The notes under the pieces are model-generated. The model saw only the letters and a program-made list of their open reading frames with translations. It was not told the origin of the DNA and did not search any database. A stretch of 64,000 bases of DNA. Origin: Chitinophaga rhizophila. Its GTDB lineage: Bacteria; Bacteroidota; Bacteroidia; Chitinophagales; Chitinophagaceae. The stretch spans positions 744,001 to 808,000 of the forward strand of contig NZ_JAICCF010000002.1 in NCBI RefSeq assembly GCF_019492185.1, read 5' to 3'. The first letter of the stretch is position 1. Each line of letters starts with the position of its first letter. The position numbers and the translations under genes are program-made. Of this stretch, positions 17,847 to 27,218 are shown piece by piece.

Positions 17847-18596
17847 TCAGATGGATGTCTCTGCAGTGTACTCAATAAGTGTCCGTGCATTTTCAAATGC
17901 ATATCCATGTATGTCATTGTTAAAGAATACCCACACAGTATGCCCTTCGTCCCGCCATGCTATCATCTTCCGGGCGTACTTTTTCAATACTGTATTATCA
18001 TACGATTTTGCATAAGATCCATCAGGCCCATGGAAACGCACATATATATGTTTTGCGGTAACAAATTCACCGTATGGCCAGCGATCACCAGCGTCTGCGA
18101 TGACAAATGCTATTTTGTACCGCTTCAGTAAAGCGATGGCCTCATCTTCCATCCAGCTGGTATGCCGGGGTTCCAGCGCAAAGGAGTGTCCTTTGTATTG
18201 TGTAAGTACTTTAAAGAAATGCGCTGCTTTCTCCTTGTTAAATGGCAGCCGTTCCGGCAGTTGGATCAGTATAGGTCCAAGGTGTTTATGTACCGGATCA
18301 AAAATATCAAAGAATCTGGGTAGGGTAAGCTCGGGGTCATTCAGCTTCTTGGTGTGAGTAACGAAACGGCTGATCTTGGGACAAAATCTAAACCTGGAAT
18401 TAACGGTATGAGCCCATTTTTCCACCGTTGCCAGTGTAGGCAAACGATAAAAGCTCATGTTGATCTCCGAAACATGGAAATGATCAGCGTAGTATGACAA
18501 GTAATCTGCAGGTTTCACTGCTGGCGGGTAGAATATCTCCCGCCAGTGTTTATAACTCCATCCAGACGTCCCGATATGTATCTTCCCTTTTGCCAT
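17847..18596 (-). CDS. DUF72 (YecE-like) family protein
   Basis: 249 residues from ATG 18594-18596 (MAKGKIHIGTSGWSYKHW). An upstream in-frame start at 18620 would add a non-conserved segment. The TIM-barrel DUF72 family is recognised by HIGTSGWSYKHWREIFYP, FRFCPKISRFVTHTKKL, ILIQLPERLPF, FALEPRHTSW, YVRFHGPDG and VWVFFNNDIHGYAFENA. The conserved Glu and His residues line a barrel opening that resembles endonuclease IV-like barrels, but the biochemical function is not established. It lies 40 bases after hemG on the same strand, so it may be part of the hemH-hemG transcript. Confidence 0.9.
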   Translation of the reverse strand: MAKGKIHIGTSGWSYKHWREIFYPPAVKPADYLSYYADHFHVSEINMSFYRLPTLATVEKWAHTVNSRFRFCPKISRFVTHTKKLNDPELTLPRFFDIFDPVHKHLGPILIQLPERLPFNKEKAAHFFKVLTQYKGHSFALEPRHTSWMEDEAIALLKRYKIAFVIADAGDRWPYGEFVTAKHIYVRFHGPDGSYAKSYDNTVLKKYARKMIAWRDEGHTVWVFFNNDIHGYAFENARTLIEYTAETSI

Positions 18597-18636
18597 ATTC
18601 GTAAGCAAAGGGAAAAACATGCCAACACCAGAAGAC

Positions 18637-19965
18637 TCAGCTATACTGCTTTGCCGCTTGTATAATGGCGGGAACTGCTACGCCGGTTACATAATTACCA
18701 GCCAGCCTGATACCAGGATACCGCTGTTCAAAAAGATGAATTTGCTGTCTCATCTGTGCATAACCCACATTTAATTGTGGAATAGCCTTGCTCCATTCAC
18801 TAAAGCGCTGCATTTCCGGTGGTGTGGTCAGTCCGAGCAATTCCATCAGTTCTTTTACCACAGTCTGCTGTAGCTTTTCAGGTCCCAGCTGATCAAACAG
18901 TTGTTCCTGTCTTGCCCCGCCGATAAATACGGTAAACAATGTCTTTCCTTCAGGCACGCGGGACGGGAATATTGCGGCGTTACAGATGGCACCCAGGAAG
19001 TGCTTACCTGCTGCATGTGGGACCAGAAAACCAAATCCTTCCGGAGATTTAGCTACTGCTTCTTTACCAAATCCCAGATGCAATACGCCCATCCGGGGAT
19101 ATGGTATTTCACTCAGGTAAGTGGAAAGCGCTGGATCTAATCCTTGTATGGCTGCCGCGGTACTATATGCTGGTGTTGTAAAGATTACTTTGCCGGCATT
19201 TAGCATACCTGTATTGCCGTTTTCTGAATACTGCACGATGTAATCGTCTGCTCCACGGGTAACGCCTGTTACGATACAGTTGTAACGGATCTTACCGGTA
19301 AGCAGCGACAATAACCTGTCACTTAAAGTAACATTTCCTCCTTTAAACGCAATGATCTTCCGACCACCCATAGCGCTCTTGTTCTTCAGTAGCCCCTGGG
19401 TGATGCTTCCGTATTCTTTCTCCCATTTCGGTAACATAGGTAACACTTCTGCTACTGACATCAGATCCGGATTGCCGGCATAGATGCCTGACAGTACTGG
19501 TTCAAAAAGATACTCGTTAATTTCTTTACCAAAACGTCTGACGACAAAGGAGGAGACAGATTCTTCCCCTTGCGGGATAGCAGGTTTCCGGAATCTTTCC
19601 GTAAACAACCGCCACTTGGCCCTGCCGCTGATATAGGATGATTGCAGTATTTTAAGCGGATGTGGAGAAACTGCATGCAGTTTATTATACCGTACAAGGA
19701 ACCTGTTTTTGCTGGCAGCATTTGCTTCCAGCACCTGGTCCTGTAACCCCAGCTGATGAATGTAGGCCATGAACTCGGGGGATGCAGCCAGAGAATTAGG
19801 GCCGGCATCCAGTTCATAACCATCAATATGTAATGACTTTATTACACCTCCCGCACGGGAAGATGCCTCCATAATTTCATAGGGTATACCCTTCTGCTGT
19901 AATTCGTAGGCAATACTAAGTCCGGCAATACCGGCGCCGGCAATGATAACGGGTCTTGTTTGCAT
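18637..19965 (-). CDS. hemG: Protoporphyrinogen oxidase, oxygen-dependent (HemY type)
   Basis: 442 residues. The enzyme oxidises protoporphyrinogen IX to protoporphyrin IX with FAD and O2. The N-terminal FAD site is AGAGIAGLSIAYELQQKG with EASSRAGG. The PPO motifs DAGPNSLAA and FEPVLSGIYAGNPD follow, and the C-terminal FAD segment is LAGNYVTGVAVPAIIQA. It has no flavodoxin-like features, which separates it from E. coli-type HemG. The ATG is at 19963-19965, 25 bases after hemH, so the two form an operon. It is probably membrane-associated. Confidence 0.94.
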   Translation of the reverse strand: MQTRPVIIAGAGIAGLSIAYELQQKGIPYEIMEASSRAGGVIKSLHIDGYELDAGPNSLAASPEFMAYIHQLGLQDQVLEANAASKNRFLVRYNKLHAVSPHPLKILQSSYISGRAKWRLFTERFRKPAIPQGEESVSSFVVRRFGKEINEYLFEPVLSGIYAGNPDLMSVAEVLPMLPKWEKEYGSITQGLLKNKSAMGGRKIIAFKGGNVTLSDRLLSLLTGKIRYNCIVTGVTRGADDYIVQYSENGNTGMLNAGKVIFTTPAYSTAAAIQGLDPALSTYLSEIPYPRMGVLHLGFGKEAVAKSPEGFGFLVPHAAGKHFLGAICNAAIFPSRVPEGKTLFTVFIGGARQEQLFDQLGPEKLQQTVVKELMELLGLTTPPEMQRFSEWSKAIPQLNVGYAQMRQQIHLFEQRYPGIRLAGNYVTGVAVPAIIQAAKQYS

Positions 19966-19990
19966 GATCGCGGATATTGGTAATAACAGG

Positions 19991-21019
19991 TCAGGACAGT
20001 GCTGTCATCCATTTTACCACTGCCTGCACCCATAGGGGATGTACATTCATACATGGTATCATGGTAAAACTGTCTCCGCCACTATTGATAAAGGTATGTT
20101 TACCTTCTACTGCTATTTCCTCCAGCGTTTCAAGACAGTCAGACACAAATGCCGGACAAGCCACCAGCAAACGCTTCACTCCTTTCTTCGGCAGTTCTTC
20201 AAAAGTAGCTGCCGTATATGGCTTCAGCCATTCTTCCCTTCCCAGACGGGATTGGAAAGACACACTCCACTTCTCTCTTGGTATTTTCAGTTTCTCTGCT
20301 ACCAATTCGGAGGTGATATGCACCTGGTGACGGTAACAGAACTCGTGCGCAGGCGACCCTACATGGCAGCAATCTTCCACCTGCAGGCAGTGTTTTCCTG
20401 TAATATCACCTTTTCGTATGTGCCTCTCTGGTACGCCATGATAGCTGAATAACAGATGGTCGTACTCCTGTTCAACATATGGGCGCATACTTTCTGCCAA
20501 CGCGTTAATATAATCCGGTTCGTCGTAATATGGGGCGATTATATTTAGTTTGAAGGGATATCCTTTCTTTTTATGTACCGACTTCGCATGTTCTACGGCT
20601 GTCTCATAAGAAGACATGGCATAATGCGGATACAGTGGTAACAATATCACTTCTTTAATATCAGGATTCTGTTTCAGCAGTTTGTCAAAAGCATCTTCCT
20701 GTGAAGGATTACCGTAACGCATGGAAATTTCCACAGGCATCTGCAGATCATGCTGTACGGCATTCTGTAATTGTTTTGTCAGCACTATGAGTGGTGAGCC
20801 CTCTTCCCACCAGATAGACCGGTAGGCTTCTGCCGATTTTGGCGCACGCCGTGGCACAATAATGCCTTTAATCAGCATCAGACGGAACAGGTAGGGATAA
20901 TCTATCACCCGCTTGTCCATCAGAAACTCATTTAGATAACGCTTAACATCAGGTACTGCCGTAGAATCCGGCGAACCCAGGTTCATCAGAATAATTCCTT
21001 TATCAGATTTTGCTTCCAT
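19991..21019 (-). CDS. hemH: Ferrochelatase
   Basis: 342 residues from ATG 21017-21019. The only longer in-frame start is a TTG that overlaps the promoter. It inserts Fe2+ into protoporphyrin IX, the last step to protoheme. The motifs are GIILMNLGSPDS, ISMRYGNPS, LLPLYPHYAMSSYETA, LLFSYHGVPERHIRKGD (catalytic His), FQSRLGREEWLKPYT and LLVACPAFVSDCLETLEE (second active-site Glu region). It is divergent from hemA with about 240 bases between the starts. Confidence 0.96.
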   Translation of the reverse strand: MEAKSDKGIILMNLGSPDSTAVPDVKRYLNEFLMDKRVIDYPYLFRLMLIKGIIVPRRAPKSAEAYRSIWWEEGSPLIVLTKQLQNAVQHDLQMPVEISMRYGNPSQEDAFDKLLKQNPDIKEVILLPLYPHYAMSSYETAVEHAKSVHKKKGYPFKLNIIAPYYDEPDYINALAESMRPYVEQEYDHLLFSYHGVPERHIRKGDITGKHCLQVEDCCHVGSPAHEFCYRHQVHITSELVAEKLKIPREKWSVSFQSRLGREEWLKPYTAATFEELPKKGVKRLLVACPAFVSDCLETLEEIAVEGKHTFINSGGDSFTMIPCMNVHPLWVQAVVKWMTALS

Positions 21020-21039
21020 CCTTATACTTAAAATTGTTG

Positions 21040-21068
21040 CAAATGTAACTGCTAATCGGGCCTGCAAA
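21040..21068 (-). promoter_or_regulatory. Promoter of hemH-hemG
   Basis: Minus-strand TTTG (21065-21068), a 17-base spacer and TACATTTG (21040-21047) fit the Bacteroidota consensus exactly in both boxes. The ATG is about 21 bases downstream. Confidence 0.65.
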
Positions 21069-21231
21069 TGTCATACAATTGTTGAAATAAAAGAATTATT
21101 CCCTATAACATCATAGATAATGTCGATCAGCATGTAAACTGATAAAAATCATTTTTATCCATGTCATATTACCAGGAGGAGAAATGACACACTAATGACA
21201 GCATAATGCCCTTTCTTGCACTCTATGCCAG

Positions 21232-21239
21232 TATTTTTG
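21232..21239 (+). promoter_or_regulatory. Possible -7 element for the hemACDEFBL operon
   Basis: TATTTTTG matches TAnnTTTG, but the nearest upstream TTG (21216-21218) is only 13 bases away. If used, transcription would start near 21246, after the ATG at 21225 and before the ATG at 21264. Confidence 0.35.
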
Positions 21240-21263
21240 CACCCGGAAGCTTATAAGAATAAA

Positions 21264-22517
21264 ATGCAGGGTAGTCATTCAAAAGATATAGCCCATTTTC
21301 ATATCGTTGGTATCAACTATAAGAAAACAGATGCTGCTATAAGAGGATCGTTCGCTATTAATCAGGTACAATATCAGCACTTACTCGATAGTGCGAAGTC
21401 CCAATACCTGGACGATATTTTTGTACTCTCAACATGCAACAGAACTGAGATTTATGGTTTTGCTGATGATCCACAACACCTGATGGAGCTGGTATGCAAT
21501 GAAACCGATGGTGATTGCAACCTTTTCAGTCAGCTGTCGTATGTCAAATCGGGAGAAGATGCCATTAAACATCTTTACCAGGTAGGCACAGGACTGGATT
21601 CACAGATCCTGGGAGACTATGAGATCATCGGGCAGATACGTACCGCTACGAAATTTTCCAAATCAAATGGATGCTTCGGCGGTTTCCAGGAACGACTGGT
21701 AAACAGCGTATTACAGGTATCCAAACTCATCAAAAATGAAACAGGGCTTAGCGCTGGTACCGTATCTGTGGCATTTGCCGCTGTACGTCTGCTGGAACAT
21801 AAAGTGCCTGATATTCATCATAAGAAGATATTACTGGTAGGTGTAGGCAAGATTGGCCGTAACACCTGCAAAAACCTGATGGATTACCTCGGTGTGACCA
21901 ACGTCACATTGGTAAACCGTACTACCGCAACCGCGCAGGAATTTGCCAGCCAGCACGGATTGCGGTATGCACCGTATGAGGATCTGGCAGCAGAATTACA
22001 GGCTGCTGATATCATTCTCGTAGCCTCTAATGCGCCGGAACCTAATGTACTGGCAGAACATTTTACGGGCTCTTCTCCTAAACTGGTGATTGATCTGTCT
22101 ATCCCCTTCAACGTTGCGCCGGAAGTAAAAGACCTGCAACATATTGAATTAGTCAATGTGGATGAACTGTCTAAAATTCAGGATGAAACACTCCAGATGC
22201 GACTGCAGGAGGTTCCCAAAGCATTGTCCATCATCGAGGAGCATATGAATGAGTTCCTCTACTGGTACAAGATGCGCAAACATGCAGTAGTGCTGAAGGC
22301 TGTGAAAGATAAGCTGACAGAAATACATACTAAAGAAATACAGCAACAGAAGAACGGCAACCAGTACAATATTGAAGATATTGAAGCAGTATCTTCCCGT
22401 ATCATCCAGAAGATGATCAACCTGATGGCTGGCAAAGTACGCCGCGAAACAGATAAAAGTGACCAATATATCGCCATGATCAATGATATCTTTGAGACAG
22501 GCGTTAACCAGGAATAA
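21264..22517 (+). CDS. hemA: Glutamyl-tRNA reductase
   Basis: 417 residues from ATG 21264 (MQGSHSKDIAHFHIVGINYK); an earlier ATG at 21225 would add 13 residues and is possible. It reduces Glu-tRNA(Glu) to glutamate-1-semialdehyde, the first committed step of C5-pathway heme synthesis. Visible are the nucleophile Cys in LSTCNRTEIYG, LDSQILGDYEIIGQIR, the NADPH fold ILLVGVGKIGRNTCKNLM and the dimerisation helices at the C-terminus. Start of the seven-gene hem operon; hemC begins 3 bases after its stop. Confidence 0.96.
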   Translation: MQGSHSKDIAHFHIVGINYKKTDAAIRGSFAINQVQYQHLLDSAKSQYLDDIFVLSTCNRTEIYGFADDPQHLMELVCNETDGDCNLFSQLSYVKSGEDAIKHLYQVGTGLDSQILGDYEIIGQIRTATKFSKSNGCFGGFQERLVNSVLQVSKLIKNETGLSAGTVSVAFAAVRLLEHKVPDIHHKKILLVGVGKIGRNTCKNLMDYLGVTNVTLVNRTTATAQEFASQHGLRYAPYEDLAAELQAADIILVASNAPEPNVLAEHFTGSSPKLVIDLSIPFNVAPEVKDLQHIELVNVDELSKIQDETLQMRLQEVPKALSIIEEHMNEFLYWYKMRKHAVVLKAVKDKLTEIHTKEIQQQKNGNQYNIEDIEAVSSRIIQKMINLMAGKVRRETDKSDQYIAMINDIFETGVNQE

Positions 22518-22520
22518 TTC

Positions 22521-23444
22521 ATGAACAGAGAAATAAAGATAGGTACAAGAGAAAGTCAGCTTGCACTGTGGCAGGCTAATAAGGTAAAAGACCTGCTGGA
22601 AGCACAGGGTTACAGCACGACACTGGTACCTATCAAAAGCGAGGGAGATATCGACCTCGTTACTCCACTTTACGAAATAGGGGTACAAGGCATCTTTACC
22701 AAAAGCCTTGATATTGCCCTCCTCAATGGCCGTATTGACATCGCCGTTCACTCTCTCAAAGATGTTCCTACGCAATTACCTAAAAATATTATACAGGCAG
22801 CTGTCCTGGAAAGAGGTCCCGTGAAAGACCTGCTGGTATACCGTCAGGATACTACTTTCCTTGATCAGCCGGAATATATAGCGAATATCGCAACCAGCAG
22901 TGTAAGGCGTAAAGCTCAATGGCTGCGTAAATATCCTAAGCACCAACTGCACAACCTGCGCGGCAACGTAAATACCCGCCTGCAGAAACTTGCAGCAGAG
23001 AACTGGGATGGGGCGATCTTTGCCGCAGCAGGACTGGAAAGGATCAATGTACGTCCTTCCACTTCTATAGAACTGGACTGGATGCTGCCCGCTCCCGCAC
23101 AAGGCGCAGTAGTAGCTGTATGCAGGGAAGATGATGATTTCTGCAGACAGGCATGTGCACCGTTCAATGACCTGGCTACTTCCCTCTGCACAAGAATAGA
23201 GCGTGATTTCCTGCGTACCCTTATGGGTGGCTGTACAACACCAATCAGCGCTTACGCAACTATCAGCAACGAAACAATACATTTTAGCGGAGAACTTTGT
23301 AGCCTCGATGGGCAGCAATTATTCACCATTACAGAACAAGCGCCACTTCAGGATGCTGGTCTTCTTGGTAAGATAGCCGCAGAAAAAATACTGGCACAGG
23401 GCGGCGATAAAATCGTCGCACAAATTAGGAATGCATTTAACTAA
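22521..23444 (+). CDS. hemC: Porphobilinogen deaminase (hydroxymethylbilane synthase)
   Basis: 307 residues. It polymerises four porphobilinogens into hydroxymethylbilane on a dipyrromethane cofactor. Motifs: KIGTRESQLALWQANKV, GIFTKSLDIALLNGRIDIAV with the catalytic Asp nearby in VHSLKDVPTQ, TSSVRRKAQW, NLRGNVNTRL, and GGCTTPISAYA, whose Cys carries the cofactor. It starts 3 bases after hemA and overlaps hemD by 14 bases, indicating translational coupling. Confidence 0.97.
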   Translation: MNREIKIGTRESQLALWQANKVKDLLEAQGYSTTLVPIKSEGDIDLVTPLYEIGVQGIFTKSLDIALLNGRIDIAVHSLKDVPTQLPKNIIQAAVLERGPVKDLLVYRQDTTFLDQPEYIANIATSSVRRKAQWLRKYPKHQLHNLRGNVNTRLQKLAAENWDGAIFAAAGLERINVRPSTSIELDWMLPAPAQGAVVAVCREDDDFCRQACAPFNDLATSLCTRIERDFLRTLMGGCTTPISAYATISNETIHFSGELCSLDGQQLFTITEQAPLQDAGLLGKIAAEKILAQGGDKIVAQIRNAFN

Positions 23445-24234
23445 GAGATACCACATATTGAGCACCAAAACAGTCAGTCAGGAACTGATCAGTTTTGCGG
23501 CGTCTCATAATGTAGATATCGACGCACAACCATTTATCAGCATTACGCCGCTGGTAACAGATGCACTTAAACTACGTGTACACCAGCTGCTCAGACAAAT
23601 GGCTACTGTCGTCTTCACCAGTGCCAATGCGGTCAGTGCCATACAGGATCACTATCTGTCAGCAGATGGAAAATACTATTACGGCGACTGGCTGTCCTTC
23701 CCTCCGGATACACCGGCAGAACAGATAGAGGCCTTCCGGCAGGGCGGCTTTTATACGCCCGGATGGAAAGTATATTGCCTGGAAGGAGCAACGCTCAAGG
23801 CTGTCAGCACATCAGGCATCCGGCATGACATTATAGCAACAGCTAATGATGCTACTGCCCTGGCCCGTCAAATCGTCCTGCATGAAGAAACAGGCCATGT
23901 CGCATTCTTCTGCGGAGACAGACGCCGCGATGACCTACCTGCTATACTGGCAGCGCACGGTATTATGCTGGACGAAATCATCATTTACAGTACTACCGAA
24001 ACTCCTGTTAGCACTGAGAAACAATATGATGGTGTATTCTTCCTCAGCCCGAGTGCCGTACAGAGCTTCTTTTCTGTCAACAGCCTGCCACCACATACTA
24101 TATGCTTTTCCATAGGACATACTACGGCAAAAGCATTGGAAGCATATACCAGCAATAAAATAATTATCAGCACCAGTCAGCGTATAGATGATATGGTGCA
24201 GACTGCTATAAACTATTTTAACAACATCAACTGA
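23431..24234 (+). CDS. hemD: Uroporphyrinogen-III synthase
   Basis: 267 residues. The family is poorly conserved in sequence. Position and weak motifs support the call: [17 protein letters not shown] at the start, [35 protein letters not shown], then [19 protein letters not shown] and [16 protein letters not shown]. These fit the two-lobed HemD fold, which cyclises hydroxymethylbilane with inversion of ring D. It overlaps hemC by 14 bases and ends 5 bases before hemE. Confidence 0.9.
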   Translation: MHLTKRYHILSTKTVSQELISFAASHNVDIDAQPFISITPLVTDALKLRVHQLLRQMATVVFTSANAVSAIQDHYLSADGKYYYGDWLSFPPDTPAEQIEAFRQGGFYTPGWKVYCLEGATLKAVSTSGIRHDIIATANDATALARQIVLHEETGHVAFFCGDRRRDDLPAILAAHGIMLDEIIIYSTTETPVSTEKQYDGVFFLSPSAVQSFFSVNSLPPHTICFSIGHTTAKALEAYTSNKIIISTSQRIDDMVQTAINYFNNIN

Positions 24235-24239
24235 TACGA

Positions 24240-25265
24240 ATGAGCGCCTTAAAGAACGACCTTTTACTGAGAGCTTTACGCGGAGAAACAACAGAACGTG
24301 TACCTGTATGGATGATGCGCCAGGCCGGACGCTACCTGCCTGATTACATCAAACTGCGGGAGAAATATTCTTTCTTTGAACGCTGCATGAATCCTGAACT
24401 GGCTACTGAAATCACTGTGATGCCGGTACACCAGGTAGGCGTAGATGCTGCCATCATCTTCTCTGATATTCTCGTAGTACCACAGGCCATGGGGATGGAA
24501 GTACAGCTTATTGAAAAAATAGGCCCTGTATTACCCGATCCGGTAAAAAGCGCTGCAGATTTAAAGAAACTCTGCGTACCTGATGTAAAAGACACGCTCA
24601 ATTATGTATTTGAAGCGCTGGCTTTAACCAAGAAAACACTTGCCGGCGCTGTGCCGCTGATCGGATTTGCAGGTGCACCATGGACCCTACTCTGCTACAT
24701 GGTACAGGGTAAAGGATCCAAAACTTTTGATGCTGCCAAAGCATTCTGCTATCAGCAACCGGAAGTAGCCCACCAGCTGCTTCAGATGATCACTGATACC
24801 ACTATCGCTTATCTGAAAGAACAGGTAAAAGCAGGCGCTGACTGCATCCAGCTGTTCGATTCATGGGGCGGACTGCTTAGTCCCCAGGATTTTGAAAACT
24901 TCTCACTTCAGTATATGCGTCAGATCGTGGCTGCATTGAAAGATGTATGCCCCGTAACAGTATTCGCCAAAGGTGCCTGGTTTGCACTGGAAGAGATGGC
25001 TGCCACCGGTGCCAACTGCCTGGGTGTTGACTGGTGTATACAGCCTGCACGCGCCAGACAATTTGCCGGCGATAACATCACCCTGCAGGGTAATTTTGAT
25101 CCTGCAAAACTACTGGCACCAATTCCTGAGATAAAGAAAGCAGTAAAAGAAATGCTGGGCGGGTTTGGTAAACACCGCTACATTGCTAACCTGGGACATG
25201 GTATTCTGCCAAATGTTCCGGTTGACCATGCCAGAGCATTTATTGATACTGTAAAAGAATTTTAA
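24240..25265 (+). CDS. hemE: Uroporphyrinogen decarboxylase
   Basis: 341 residues. Decarboxylates the four acetate side chains of uroporphyrinogen III to give coproporphyrinogen III. Signature sequences: [15 protein letters not shown] (substrate-binding Arg), [44 protein letters not shown] and [14 protein letters not shown]. Length is typical. It starts 5 bases after hemD and ends 12 bases before hemF. Confidence 0.97.
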   Translation: MSALKNDLLLRALRGETTERVPVWMMRQAGRYLPDYIKLREKYSFFERCMNPELATEITVMPVHQVGVDAAIIFSDILVVPQAMGMEVQLIEKIGPVLPDPVKSAADLKKLCVPDVKDTLNYVFEALALTKKTLAGAVPLIGFAGAPWTLLCYMVQGKGSKTFDAAKAFCYQQPEVAHQLLQMITDTTIAYLKEQVKAGADCIQLFDSWGGLLSPQDFENFSLQYMRQIVAALKDVCPVTVFAKGAWFALEEMAATGANCLGVDWCIQPARARQFAGDNITLQGNFDPAKLLAPIPEIKKAVKEMLGGFGKHRYIANLGHGILPNVPVDHARAFIDTVKEF

Positions 25266-25277
25266 AGGAAATCAGTG

Positions 25278-26189
25278 ATGAACATTAAAGACAACTTTAT
25301 TTCCCTCATCCATCGCCTGCAGGATGAAATCTGCACAGCGCTGGAAAATATAGATGGTAAAGCTACTTTCCGTGAAGATCGCTGGGAACGTCCCGGTGGC
25401 GGTGGCGGTAAGTCACGCGTAATCGCTGATGGTAACGTTTTTGAAAAAGGCGGCGTTAACACATCAGTAGTACACGGAGAACTGCCTGAACTGATGGCTA
25501 AACAGTTTGGCGTCGGACAGGCACAGTTCATGGCATGCGGTATCTCATTGGTTATACATCCTGTAAACCCTTTTGTACCTACTGTACACGCCAACTTCCG
25601 CTACTTTGAACTGTATGATGAAACAGGTGCGCTGAAAGATTCGTGGTTTGGCGGCGGTGCAGACCTCACGCCCTACTACCTGGATGAGCAGGATGGTATT
25701 CATTTCCATCAGACATTCAAAAATGCATGTGATCCGTTCGGAACGTCGCTATACCCTGAGTTCAAAAAACATTGTGACGAATATTTCACCAACAAGCACC
25801 GTAATAATGAAGCACGCGGCATCGGTGGTATATTCTACGACTATCAGCGCCCGGGTGAAAAAATGAGTGCAGAACAACTGTTTAACCTGGCTAAGGCAAA
25901 TGGAGAAGCATTCATACATGCTTACCTGCCAATCGTAGAAAAGACAAAAGATATTTCATACACAGCTGCACATAAAGACTGGCAGGAATACAGGCGCGGA
26001 CGCTACGTAGAGTTCAACCTGATCCATGACAGGGGCACTTTGTTTGGATTAAAAACAAATGGCCGTACGGAATCTATCCTGATGAGCCTTCCGCCAAGAG
26101 CACGATGGGAGTATGACTATCATCCGGCTCCTGGTAGTCCGGAAGCACAACTGGAAGAATACCTCAAACCCAGAGAGTGGGCTGTTTAA
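25278..26189 (+). CDS. hemF: Oxygen-dependent coproporphyrinogen-III oxidase
   Basis: 303 residues from ATG 25278 (a GTG one codon earlier is also open). The aerobic, metal-free enzyme converts coproporphyrinogen III to protoporphyrinogen IX. Family signatures: DRWERPGGGGGKSRVI, CGISLVIHPVNPFVPTVHAN, WFGGGADLTPYYLDEQD, GIGGIFYDY, RRGRYVEFNLIHDRGT and SLPPRARWEY. Use of HemF here rather than the radical-SAM HemN points to synthesis under oxygen. It ends 22 bases before hemB. Confidence 0.97.
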   Translation: MNIKDNFISLIHRLQDEICTALENIDGKATFREDRWERPGGGGGKSRVIADGNVFEKGGVNTSVVHGELPELMAKQFGVGQAQFMACGISLVIHPVNPFVPTVHANFRYFELYDETGALKDSWFGGGADLTPYYLDEQDGIHFHQTFKNACDPFGTSLYPEFKKHCDEYFTNKHRNNEARGIGGIFYDYQRPGEKMSAEQLFNLAKANGEAFIHAYLPIVEKTKDISYTAAHKDWQEYRRGRYVEFNLIHDRGTLFGLKTNGRTESILMSLPPRARWEYDYHPAPGSPEAQLEEYLKPREWAV

Positions 26190-26211
26190 CACAAAACAAA
26201 ACACATTTATC

Positions 26212-27177
26212 ATGATACGCAGAAACAGGATATTGAGAACTTCTCCCGCCATCCGTGCGATGGTAGCAGAAACAATACTGACACCGGCTGATTTCATAGC
26301 ACCGTTGTTTATTGTAGAAGGTACAAATGTGAAAGAAGAGATCAGTTCAATGCCAGGTTACTTCCGCCATTCAGTAGATCTTACTGTGAAGGAAGTGAAG
26401 GAACTCTGGAGCATGGGCATCAGAAGCGTGCTGCTCTTCATTAAATGCGAAGATCACCTGAAAGATAATAAAGGTACAGAAGCAGTGAATCCTGATGGAT
26501 TAATGCAACGTGCTATCAAAGCTATCAAAGACGCTGTTCCTGAAATCGTGATCATGACCGACGTAGCGCTGGATCCTTATTCTTCCTTCGGTCATGATGG
26601 TATTGTAGAGAACGGAGAAATTGTGAATGATGCAACAGTGGAAGTGCTCTCCCGCATGAGTCTGAGCCATGCAGAAGCAGGTGCAGACTTTGTAGCGCCA
26701 AGTGATAAAATGGACGGCCGTATTCTGTCCATTCGTAATACGCTGGAACAACATAGCTTTCACAAAGTAGGTATTATGGCGTACAGCGCTAAATATGCCT
26801 CCTGCCTGTACGGTCCTTTCCGTGATGCACTGGACTCTGCTCCTGGCTTTGGCGATAAAAAGACCTATCAGCTGGATTATGCGAATGCTACACAGGCACT
26901 CAAAGAAACACTGATGGATGTGGAAGAAGGCGCTGACATTGTAATGGTAAAACCTGCATTGTATTACCTGGATGTTATCAAGAAGATCAAGGATGAAGTA
27001 CAGGTGCCGGTAAGCGCTTATCATGTCAGCGGTGAATATGCCATGATCAAAGCAGCAGCAAAAATGGGCTGGCTGAATGAAGAAAAAGCTATTATTGAAG
27101 CGCTGACAAGTATTAAACGTGCTGGCGCCGATCTGATCGCCACGTATTTTGCAAAAGATGCGGTGCGGTTATTGTAA
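26212..27177 (+). CDS. hemB: Delta-aminolevulinic acid dehydratase (porphobilinogen synthase), Mg-type
   Basis: 321 residues from ATG 26212 (MIRRNRILRTSPAIRAMV); the frame is open further upstream but runs inside hemF. Condenses two 5-aminolevulinates to porphobilinogen. The two catalytic lysines lie in APSDKMDGR-to-YSAKYASCLYGPFR and MVKPALYYLD. The active-site metal segment reads DVALDPYSSFGHDGIV, the Asp-rich form seen in Mg-dependent enzymes, instead of the three-cysteine zinc site of E. coli and mammals. It sits between hemF and hemL. Confidence 0.96.
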   Translation: MIRRNRILRTSPAIRAMVAETILTPADFIAPLFIVEGTNVKEEISSMPGYFRHSVDLTVKEVKELWSMGIRSVLLFIKCEDHLKDNKGTEAVNPDGLMQRAIKAIKDAVPEIVIMTDVALDPYSSFGHDGIVENGEIVNDATVEVLSRMSLSHAEAGADFVAPSDKMDGRILSIRNTLEQHSFHKVGIMAYSAKYASCLYGPFRDALDSAPGFGDKKTYQLDYANATQALKETLMDVEEGADIVMVKPALYYLDVIKKIKDEVQVPVSAYHVSGEYAMIKAAAKMGWLNEEKAIIEALTSIKRAGADLIATYFAKDAVRLL

Positions 27178-27218
27178 TCTGATACTCATGCTTTTCAGTT
27201 AAAAATATTATCACTACC

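Noticed and set aside
22149-22775. 208-codon open frame opposite hemA-hemC
   Set aside because: It crosses the junction of two firm genes on the opposite strand and has no domain pattern.
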